A stretch of DNA of 64,000 nucleotides, taken from positions 62,001 to 126,000 of the forward strand of contig CABJAW010000008.1 in assembly GCA_902363665.1 (NCBI GenBank), read 5' to 3'. Below, in pieces: positions 57,318 through 64,000 of the stretch. Source of the stretch: Lachnospiraceae bacterium (lineage in GTDB: Bacteria > Bacillota > Clostridia > Lachnospirales > Lachnospiraceae). The stretch's first letter is position 1. Each line of letters starts with the position of its first letter. The notes beneath the pieces were generated by a model, which worked only from the letters and a program-made list of their open reading frames with translations, was not told the origin of the DNA and did no database searches. The position numbers were made by a program, and so were the translations under genes.

Positions 57318-59447
57318 ATGAAAACAAGAAAAGGGAATGTATTTCTGACACTTGCCCTTGCCGGTTTTCTTGCGTTCGGCAGTCCTTCTCCGTCTGCAAA
57401 TGCAGCCTGGAAGACTACGCCCAACGGAAAGATTTATACCCAGACGAAAGCACCCGGGTATCTGACCGGCATGAAAAAAATCGGATCCAACTGGTACTAT
57501 TTTAATAAAAATGGTATTATGCAGACCGGTTTTCACACGCTTGCAAACGGCGCTACCTACTACTTCAACGCAAACGGTACACGCCGCACCGGATGGCTTT
57601 CACTTACTTCCGGCGGCACGGCACAGCGCTACTATTTTGACGAAAACGGAATCATGGCCACCGGCATCCAGACGATCGACAAAGTCATGTATTATTTCAG
57701 TCCGAAGGGTGTCATGCGGACCGGCTGGATCACCGCTGCCGACAAAAAGACCCGCTATTATGCAGACAAGACCGGTGCTCTGGCTGTCTCCCGCTGGGTC
57801 GGAAGCTATTACTTCTACTCTGACGGAAAGCTGGCCACCAATACCTGGATTGAAGGAAAATATGTCGGCGCGAACGGCAAAGCGACCGGTGCGACACGCA
57901 ATTACGGCTGGATCACAAAAGGCAGTTCCACTTATTATTATGACGCAAAAGGAAATAAGGTAAAGGGCTGGCTGCAGCTGGAAGGCAAGCTCTATTACCT
58001 GAATCCTTCTACCGGAGCACTCCAGAAGGGCTGGCTGACGATCGGCGGCAGGCGCTACTACGCCGGACCGGCCAAAGGCGTTATCCTGCGTAACCAGTGG
58101 TTCAGCGGAAAATACTTAAAGAATGACGGTTCCGTCGCGGTAGGCTGGACCTCCGTCGGAAGCGACACGTACTATTTCTCCACATCAGGAGCAAAGCAGA
58201 CCGGCTGGATCACCTACAAAAACCACACCTATTACTTCGGCAGCAACGGAAAGCTCGTCAAAGACGAATGGATCAGCACAGGCAGCGGCATGCGGTATGT
58301 CAACAAATACGGCTACATGCTGACCGGATTCCAGACAGTCGGCAAATATGTCTATTACTTCAATGAAAGCGGCATCCGGCAGCTCGGCTTTGTCACGGTA
58401 AACGGCAAGACCTATTATCTGATCCGCACAAATGGCCATCTTGCCAAAAAAACATGGATTCTGAACAACATGTACTATGCCAACAGCTCCGGAGCCCTGC
58501 TCAAGGGATTAAATGCAATCAAAGGCGCTCTGTACTACTTCGATACGACCACCGGGAAAAAAATCGTGAATTCCAAAATCGCAATCGGAAATGATACGTA
58601 TTATTTCCAGGCGGACGGCAGCGCAGTCAAGAGCAAATGGGTTCGCATCAGCGGCAAATATTATTACTTCTACAGCTCCGGAAAGCTCGCGAAATCCACC
58701 TGGGTCGGCAAATATTACGTCGATGCGACCGGTGCAAGAACAGACCGGCAGAAGCAGACCGGATGGGTCACGGTAGACGGCAAAAAATATTATTTTGATA
58801 AAGAAGGCAATATGATCCGCAGCCGCTGGCTCTATTTCAACAGCGGAAATGACCGCTATTATGTGGGGGCTGATGGTGCAATGGTCACCGGTATTCAAAC
58901 CATTGGCGGTAAAAAATATTATTTCTACCCGGAAGGAACCCTTGCACGCGGCACCACGATCGACGTCGGTACCAAACGATACACGATCAATGAGAGCGGC
59001 GTCATTATCTCAGAGGAAAGCATTAAGATACCAGATGATTCCAGGGGCGCTGAGATTGCAAACTTTGCACTGCAGTATGTTGGCAATCCTTACGTTTACG
59101 GCGGTACCAGCCTGACAAACGGTGCTGACTGCTCCGGCTTTGTCCAGACTGTCTTCGCACACTTCGGCATCACGCTTCTTCGTGTGGCAGATGACCAGAT
59201 GCATGGCCCGTCATCCTATTACATTGGTCTCGGTTACAAGCCGGCGACTGTCGTCTCTGTTTCCGAGATGAAACCGGGCGACCTCGTATTCTACGGCTCC
59301 GGCAATTATGCTTCCCATGTAGCTATCTACATCGGAAACGGTCAGATCGTTCACGCGAGCAACTCTCAGCCGTATCCAAGAGGAGGCATCAAGGTTTCCC
59401 CGTACAACTACCAGACACCGATCCGCATTGTGCGCTACTGGAACTAA
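57318..59447 (+). CDS. Secreted NlpC/P60 endopeptidase with many cell-wall-binding repeats
   Basis: 709 residues. Signal peptide VFLTLALAGFLAFGSPSPSANA. Residues about 40-575 hold some two dozen choline-/glucan-binding-type repeats of about 20 residues (GWITYKNHTYYFGSNGKLV, TGIQTIGGKKYYFYPEG). The C-terminal 125 residues are NlpC/P60: catalytic Cys605 in GADCSGFVQ, His667 in YASHVAIYI, His679 in IVHASN; FALQYVGNPYVYGG is typical. It would attach to the wall and cut gamma-D-glutamyl-meso-diaminopimelate-type peptide links. AAGGAGAGA precedes ATG 57318. The repeat block is long for this family. Confidence 0.93.
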   Translation: MKTRKGNVFLTLALAGFLAFGSPSPSANAAWKTTPNGKIYTQTKAPGYLTGMKKIGSNWYYFNKNGIMQTGFHTLANGATYYFNANGTRRTGWLSLTSGGTAQRYYFDENGIMATGIQTIDKVMYYFSPKGVMRTGWITAADKKTRYYADKTGALAVSRWVGSYYFYSDGKLATNTWIEGKYVGANGKATGATRNYGWITKGSSTYYYDAKGNKVKGWLQLEGKLYYLNPSTGALQKGWLTIGGRRYYAGPAKGVILRNQWFSGKYLKNDGSVAVGWTSVGSDTYYFSTSGAKQTGWITYKNHTYYFGSNGKLVKDEWISTGSGMRYVNKYGYMLTGFQTVGKYVYYFNESGIRQLGFVTVNGKTYYLIRTNGHLAKKTWILNNMYYANSSGALLKGLNAIKGALYYFDTTTGKKIVNSKIAIGNDTYYFQADGSAVKSKWVRISGKYYYFYSSGKLAKSTWVGKYYVDATGARTDRQKQTGWVTVDGKKYYFDKEGNMIRSRWLYFNSGNDRYYVGADGAMVTGIQTIGGKKYYFYPEGTLARGTTIDVGTKRYTINESGVIISEESIKIPDDSRGAEIANFALQYVGNPYVYGGTSLTNGADCSGFVQTVFAHFGITLLRVADDQMHGPSSYYIGLGYKPATVVSVSEMKPGDLVFYGSGNYASHVAIYIGNGQIVHASNSQPYPRGGIKVSPYNYQTPIRIVRYWN

Positions 59448-59507
59448 AGTCAAACAGCCTTACTGTTCCTTGCAATTGAAGCAGTGAAAAACTTTAAAAA
59501 GCAAAAC

Positions 59508-59552
59508 AAAGCAGGGTTTCTGGCCATCCGGTCAGAGCCCTGCTTTTATTTT
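59508..59552 (+). terminator. Terminator of the NlpC/P60 gene
   Basis: AAAGCAGGG pairs with CCCTGCTTT around a loop of about 20 bases and is followed by TATTTTA. Remnants of the GCAATTGAAGCAG repeat lie just before it (59474-59486). Confidence 0.75.
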
Positions 59553-59733
59553 AGCGCGTGTCTGAAAATGTTTCATGAACTATTCCAACAGAATATTCTG
59601 GCTATTCTGACTCTTTGCAAAAATTTGCAAACTTCGGTTTTAAAAACTTCTGTTCTTCCCTTTTCTCGCTTTTTCTACATTTTATCACAATACACAAAAC
59701 GTTCGTTCTAAAAAAATACCTATGTAAACCGCT

Positions 59734-59847
59734 CTGTCCACACCCGAAAATGTGGATAATGTGGATAACTCGGTGTATAACTCTGTTTTCAACCTTTTTT
59801 ATCCACAGAATCTGTGGAGAGAAAGTTTATAAACTTTTCTCCCCACA
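59734..59847. other. DnaA-box cluster
   Basis: Three perfect 9-mers: TGTGGATAA at 59751-59759 and 59760-59768 and TTATCCACA at 59799-59807. Weaker matches CTGTCCACA (59734), TGTGGAGAG (59813) and CTCCCCACA (about 59839). The flanking 59560-59730 stretch is AT-rich. No dnaA, dnaN, rpmH or rnpA is next to it, so a regulatory or DnaA-titrating site is as likely as an origin. Confidence 0.65.
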
Positions 59848-59975
59848 TCCGAATTTCTATATTTTTCCTGTTTTTTGTGCAATTTTACTTTGCACATTTT
59901 TGTGATTCCATGCCGTATCACAGAAAAAACGCATGTTCATCTGACTTTTCCTTCTATTTTCTGACATTTCCCGCT

Positions 59976-62453
59976 TCAGTTCTCCATACCGGTCAGATAT
60001 GTGACAAACTGATTTCCGGCTGCCTCAAACAGAGCCTGACTGTCTTCCGGTCCATAGAAGTAGGTCTCAGTCTCTCCCGGTTTCAGCAGGATCAGGTTGC
60101 CATAATCATCATAGCCGGTAATGATCACGCATCCGCCATCTGCCGCTGCAAGAACCGGACGCTTATTGCTGACGAAGTAGAGAATCTCATCCAGAGTACA
60201 TCCGGTCAAGTCGATCGCCGTCTTTCCCAGCGCGGATGTCAGTGCGGCCGTATCCATGCTTCCGCTCTGGAATGCCACCGGAATATTTTCTACTGGAATC
60301 TGCGCCGTGTTCTCTTTATTTCCACGCTCCCAGACAAACTCTTTGGCATCGTTCACCACAACACCTACCTGCTCATCTGCCCTGCGGATCGCCTCACCCG
60401 CAGATGTCCAGATACTCTCCAGGCTTCCCCTGGCGTAGACGTAATACAGCTGCTCATGCTTCTGGTTGACCGGAATCGCGATCGATGTACCATCCCCGCC
60501 GGTCAGCAGTTTTGCATTTACGGTCTGGACTTTTTTATCGCTTAAGCTCTGACCGACACGCAGGATCGTTTCTCCGCCTTTTCTGGTGGATTTCTGCGTC
60601 GCCGCACCGTATTCTACCTCTTCCTTTGTATCCGAGCTTACGATATTGTCAGTCGTTGTCTCCGTGTATGCTTCTCCCTGCTTTACCGCTCTTGTGAGCA
60701 GCAGAGTGTTTTCGGTTTTCTCAGCCTTCATGACATACACGCCATCTGGCTGATACGTTTTCACCTCTTCTCCTGCCGCATTTACGATCGTCAGACGATA
60801 CATCGGAAACAGCTGATTTCCTTCATGTGAGAGATCCAGATCTGACGTTTTCGCCGTCCCGTAGACCAGATCCTCTCCCATAAATGCAACCGGACGAAGC
60901 CGCTCATTCTCCCCGCACGTAATCTCCTGTACCAGGCCGGTCTCCAGATCTATGCGGTGCAGGGTACTTGAATTGTAGCGTTCTCCCTCTTCCAGCCATG
61001 CGAAATACCGGTTTGAATCGGAGCCTGCATAACATTCATTGTGGATTCCCTCAGCCACCAGCTCATACGTTTTTGTATTGAGGTTTACCTGATAAATATT
61101 CTCTTCAAGCAGAATATAAAAGCTGTCCTCATTGTCCGTGATATATGCCAGTGCATCTACATCAAGCTTCAGGCGGGCATAGCTTTCCATCGACTGCAGA
61201 AATGCAGCCTCCTCCACGGTAGACGATGCCTGCTCATAATAGTACAGTGCGACACCGTTTTCTCCTTCATGTGTTCCGCGGTTCATATAGCCGGACACAC
61301 AGAACCAGACATTGCCTGCCGCATCCACCCGCAGGATTTTGATCTCATTTTTATCATAAAAATCGCGGTAATCCATGTTTTCTTTCTGCGGAAACCCAAA
61401 GATCCGCGTCATGCGGCCGCTGTTAATCTCATAAGACCACAGTTCATTTTCCTGCACGAACGCAATGATTTTTTTGTCCGGATCCATCGCATAGGAAATG
61501 TCTGAGGAGGCAATTCCAAGATTAATGCCCTTTGCGCTGATCACGTCATCATTCGTATCAAAGACTTCCTCCGTATTTCTCGTGAAATCAAGCAGGAAAA
61601 CACGCGAATCCGTATAACGCAGCCGGTAAAATTCCTTTACATTATAGATTTCGGTGACACCCGTATCGCTGACAGACGAAATTCGATAATTCAGCACAAA
61701 CGACGCGGTCGTCCCATTGATATCCACGAGGCTCGGTGTCGGTTTGTAATAAACCTGCGGTTTCAGATTCTGCCACATCAACCGGGCAACCGAATCATGA
61801 ATGTTGACAGATGCCATCGAGGATCTCTGATCTGTCGTCTCATCCGGCTCCACGGCTGCCGCCAGTGTGCTCTCATCCGTTCCGTTGACGCACTTTTCAT
61901 AGAAGCCTGCCACAAAATCAAGGTATTCGTCAAGATGCAGTCCGTCCTCCAGCACAAGCCTCGTATAAAAATAAATATCTCTTCCGCCCGCCGTAACCTG
62001 AATCTGCAGAATGTATTCCTGGTTCATCAGCATTTTATTCTGGATCTGCAGTGTGGCATTTAAGTAATTATTTTCTTCTTTCAGCGAAACGACCCGTGTA
62101 TTTTCCAGTGACTCACTGCCGTCCAGTGTCAGGACCTCGTAAGATACGTTTTCCACGCTCATATTAAACGGCTGGATCTGAATGTCCAGCTGATGATCGT
62201 CATTTAATACAGTCAGCGTATCACGGATATAATTGACATCCATCTTTGCCGCATAACCGTGCAGGCAGTTGTAATTTGTGCCATTGTCGTGAATATAGAC
62301 AAGAGGAAATGTTGAGCTTGCCATCTCTTCGGCCTCCAGCGGCAAAGATTCATTGATCCAGCGCTCAAACAGCACGACCGCCGCCAGAAAAATCACCGCC
62401 AGCAGGACGACATGCACTACTGCATTTTTGACTGTTCTCAGTTTTCCGCGCAT
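59976..62453 (-). CDS. Membrane-anchored 825-residue protein with propeller-like region, unknown function
   Basis: One N-terminal helix (NAVVHVVLLAVIFLAAVVLF) followed by a large extracytoplasmic part. Residues about 40-200 contain beta strands (STFPLVYIHDNGTNYNCLHGY). Residues about 300-560 show repeated strand-loop units such as KIIAFVQENELWSYEINSGRM, NVWFCVSGYMNRG, LAYITDNEDSFYILLEENIYQV and YFAWLEEGERYNSSTLHRID, suggestive of a beta-propeller. The last 90 residues (CTLDEILYFVSNKRPVLAAADGGCVIITGYDDYGNLILLKP) resemble the C-terminal half of a C39-like papain fold, but the usual catalytic histidine is not seen. It overlaps the methyltransferase gene by 16 bases. I do not recognise a characterised family. 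Confidence 0.75.
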   Translation of the reverse strand: MRGKLRTVKNAVVHVVLLAVIFLAAVVLFERWINESLPLEAEEMASSTFPLVYIHDNGTNYNCLHGYAAKMDVNYIRDTLTVLNDDHQLDIQIQPFNMSVENVSYEVLTLDGSESLENTRVVSLKEENNYLNATLQIQNKMLMNQEYILQIQVTAGGRDIYFYTRLVLEDGLHLDEYLDFVAGFYEKCVNGTDESTLAAAVEPDETTDQRSSMASVNIHDSVARLMWQNLKPQVYYKPTPSLVDINGTTASFVLNYRISSVSDTGVTEIYNVKEFYRLRYTDSRVFLLDFTRNTEEVFDTNDDVISAKGINLGIASSDISYAMDPDKKIIAFVQENELWSYEINSGRMTRIFGFPQKENMDYRDFYDKNEIKILRVDAAGNVWFCVSGYMNRGTHEGENGVALYYYEQASSTVEEAAFLQSMESYARLKLDVDALAYITDNEDSFYILLEENIYQVNLNTKTYELVAEGIHNECYAGSDSNRYFAWLEEGERYNSSTLHRIDLETGLVQEITCGENERLRPVAFMGEDLVYGTAKTSDLDLSHEGNQLFPMYRLTIVNAAGEEVKTYQPDGVYVMKAEKTENTLLLTRAVKQGEAYTETTTDNIVSSDTKEEVEYGAATQKSTRKGGETILRVGQSLSDKKVQTVNAKLLTGGDGTSIAIPVNQKHEQLYYVYARGSLESIWTSAGEAIRRADEQVGVVVNDAKEFVWERGNKENTAQIPVENIPVAFQSGSMDTAALTSALGKTAIDLTGCTLDEILYFVSNKRPVLAAADGGCVIITGYDDYGNLILLKPGETETYFYGPEDSQALFEAAGNQFVTYLTGMEN

Positions 62454-63748
62454 TTCTTATCCTCCTGTATTCCTTCTGCCGCCTGAGCTCCTTTTTCTGA
62501 TACCTGGGTCATATTCTTTGTACCTTCTGCAAGCTCTGCCGGTTTGCCTTCTGAATTTTTTTTCACCTGAAAATCATCGGTGACTCTCTTCTGGTCTTCA
62601 AGTAAGGTCTGCAGCGTCGGATGTACCTGCAGGAAATCCATACACGCCTGCAGGCCGTCCGTCTGTTTTCCGCCTGCACGCCGGATTTTTTCAGGTTCCT
62701 TCACCGCACGGATCAGGATATTTTTCGGCGTATGCTCCATATCGATAAACTCAAGCACCTGCACCTGATAGCCGGCCCGCTCCAGCATCGACGCACGCAG
62801 GCCATCAGTGAGAAGCGCTGCCATCCGTTCTTTGAGAAGCCCATATTTCAGCACCGGCCCCAGTACCTCATTTCTGATCTGACGGTTCAGCTCGTGCTGA
62901 CAGCACGGAACAGAGAGGATCGCCTTTGCATTCCATGCGACTGCCTTGGCCAGCGCATAATCCGTTGCTGTATCGCATGCATGCAGCGTCACCACAAGAT
63001 CTACCTGATCGGTTCCCTCATAGTCTGCGATATCGCCGTGCAGGAATTTCAGCTTCTCATACCCAAATTCCTCTGCCAGCGCGTTGCAGTGAGCGATCAC
63101 ATCCTCCTTCAGGTCAAGCCCCGTGATCCGCAGGTCAAATCCCTTCTTTTCATGCAGATAGTAATACATTGCAAAGGTCAGATACGACTTTCCGCATCCA
63201 AAATCGATCATCGAGATCTCCCGGTTCCGGCTCAGCACCGGGCAGATATCCTCGATAAATTCCAAAAAACGGTTGATCTGGCGGAATTTATCATACTTTG
63301 CCTTTACGACCTTCCCTTCCATCGTCATCACGCCAAGCTTTACAAGAAACGGCACCGGCTCACCTTCCGGAAGCAGATACTGTTTCGTGCGGTTGTGACC
63401 CATGTCTGCCTTCGCCACCGGTATGCTCCTGTGCTTCGTCTTCACAGTCACTTTTCCTTTTTTGCTGACCAGCACGGAGGCGGTCTGGCTCACAGTCTCT
63501 GCCTGCAGCTGGCGATAATCTGTCTCCATCCAGGCCAGCACCTTCTGTATCATTTCTTCTTTTGTATTGTTTGTATGAAATTCTTTCTTTCCATCCCAGC
63601 ATGCCGCCTGAAAAGCGAGCGCTCCGCGGTGCTCCACTGGGCGGATCCGCACACGCAGATAAGACTCTTTCTTTCTCGGTGCGCTTAAGACCATCATCTG
63701 CAGTTCATCGCTCAGGATGATTTCCAGCAGTTTTTTTAATTCTTCCAT
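62438..63748 (-). CDS. Class I SAM-dependent methyltransferase (METTL25/RRNAD1-like)
   Basis: 436 residues. The SAM fold occupies about 175-330: MIDFGCGKSYLTFAMYYYL, ITGLDLKEDVIAHCNALA, FLHGDIADYEG, VDLVVTLHACDTATDYAL and LSVPCCQHELNRQI. The VPCCQHEL stretch is characteristic of this group, whose bacterial members are uncharacterised and may act on RNA or protein. An N-terminal module (HRGALAFQAACWDGKKEFHTNN, KHRSIPVAKADMGHNRTKQYLL) may bind substrate. The C-terminal 60 residues are charged and disordered-looking. It overlaps the following 825-residue gene by 16 bases, so they form an operon. Confidence 0.85.
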   Translation of the reverse strand: MEELKKLLEIILSDELQMMVLSAPRKKESYLRVRIRPVEHRGALAFQAACWDGKKEFHTNNTKEEMIQKVLAWMETDYRQLQAETVSQTASVLVSKKGKVTVKTKHRSIPVAKADMGHNRTKQYLLPEGEPVPFLVKLGVMTMEGKVVKAKYDKFRQINRFLEFIEDICPVLSRNREISMIDFGCGKSYLTFAMYYYLHEKKGFDLRITGLDLKEDVIAHCNALAEEFGYEKLKFLHGDIADYEGTDQVDLVVTLHACDTATDYALAKAVAWNAKAILSVPCCQHELNRQIRNEVLGPVLKYGLLKERMAALLTDGLRASMLERAGYQVQVLEFIDMEHTPKNILIRAVKEPEKIRRAGGKQTDGLQACMDFLQVHPTLQTLLEDQKRVTDDFQVKKNSEGKPAELAEGTKNMTQVSEKGAQAAEGIQEDKKCAEN

Positions 63749-63785
63749 GTAAATGAAATTCTCCTTATTTCAATTGTGCATTTGT

Positions 63786-63878
63786 ATTTAACCGAGTCAA
63801 GCAAGTAGCGAAGCGGATTGCGAATATCTGCTTTGACCCGGGCAGCAAAGCTGATTGGGAATATCCGCTTCGCTCTCC
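63786..63878. repeat. GTAG-prefixed REP-like repeat, two hairpins
   Basis: TTTAACCGAGTCAAGCAAGTAG then CGAAGCGGAT-TGCGAAT-ATCTGCTTTG, followed by a second copy GCTGATTGGGAATATCCGC. This plus-strand form shows the GTAG word directly before the palindrome. From 63879 to the end no gene could be supported. Confidence 0.65.
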
Positions 63879-64000
63879 AGTATACTATCTGGAATAGATT
63901 TGAACAAGTTTTTTATCATATTCGAAAATCCTTACCACCGCCTGCAGCTCCGGCAGCGTCTCCGATGCATCTCCTCAAGCAGCATCATCTGCGCAAAGTC

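Noticed and set aside
59734..59847. Calling the DnaA-box cluster oriC
   Set aside because: No dnaA, dnaN, rpmH, rnpA or gyr genes nearby, and gene orientation does not switch at the site; kept as a DnaA-box cluster only.
63885..63965. Frame ending LPELQAVVRIFEYDKKLVQ at the right edge
   Set aside because: Looks protein-like on the minus strand but is interrupted by an in-frame TGA only about 30 codons upstream and runs off the window; could be a decayed C-terminal end, not supportable.
1..64000. Search for riboswitches, T-boxes, prophage and defence islands
   Set aside because: No recognisable aptamer, T-box, phage structural or integrase gene, toxin-antitoxin pair or known defence operon was found by reading; weak ones could be missed without covariance or profile searches.

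Overview
The window looks like chromosome of a Gram-positive gut Firmicute, most likely a Lachnospiraceae-type Clostridium relative with base composition near 50 percent GC. Pointers are strong AGGAGG-type ribosome binding sites, a glucosidase-rich sugar-use gene content, an iron-sulfur type SdaAA/SdaAB serine dehydratase, an ECF transporter module linked to truA, a sortase-anchored surface protein and an NlpC/P60 wall protein. Species cannot be fixed from the sequence alone. Most genes (about three quarters) lie on the minus strand, which suggests replication runs right to left through the window.

Layout. 0-6.5 kb: a class II aldolase and a PfkB sugar kinase, then ecfA1-ecfA2-ecfT-truA (vitamin or metal ECF transporter energising module) and a VOC-fold protein. 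6.7-18.1 kb: NUDIX hydrolase, then an alpha-glucan region with two GH13 alpha-glucosidases, an AraC regulator, MalQ, a LacI regulator and a MalEFG-like ABC importer without its own ATPase. 18.4-22.5 kb: an SGNH/MBOAT O-acylation pair and a GNAT-like protein with a 45-bp tandem repeat. 22.7-24.3 kb: sdaAB-sdaAA. 24.5-34.5 kb: a second sugar locus (GH172/DUF2961, a GH13_4 amylosucrase-like enzyme carrying a ten-unit Ala/Glu/Lys helix, LacI, GH32, two permeases, binding protein), probably for sucrose, fructo-oligosaccharides or difructose anhydrides, with a textbook promoter flanked by two LacI-type operators. 35-48 kb: a rhodanese-TtcA fusion, an Rpn remnant, a 1512-residue surface protein, larE, DUF3786, SGNH hydrolase, a sucrose-type PTS permease and a HAD phosphatase. 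48.7-57 kb: MATE exporter, AGE-family epimerase, carboxylesterase, tRNA-Lys, AI-2E family protein, trmB. 57-64 kb: NlpC/P60 repeat protein, a DnaA-box cluster, an uncharacterised 825-residue membrane-anchored protein and a methyltransferase.

The most distinctive non-coding content is a set of dispersed repeats. Four copies of a 142-144 bp element have 17-bp terminal inverted repeats starting GTAA and each is flanked by a perfect 8-bp target duplication, which fits a MITE mobilised by an IS66-type transposase; its long central hairpin is kept in one copy by compensatory changes. Two further families are palindromic (a GTAG-prefixed REP-like hairpin with associated modules, possibly IS200/IS605-derived) and a fourth (core TTTTGACCCTGGCAT) sits just upstream of four minus-strand genes. 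These repeats reach into gene ends, terminators and ribosome binding regions.

The two ABC loci work as importer plus intracellular hydrolases: sugars are bound outside, brought in by MalF/MalG-type permeases powered by an ATPase encoded elsewhere, and cut by GH13, MalQ, GH32 and possibly GH172 enzymes, each locus having its own LacI repressor. Both binding proteins lack the lipobox cysteine expected in Gram-positive bacteria.
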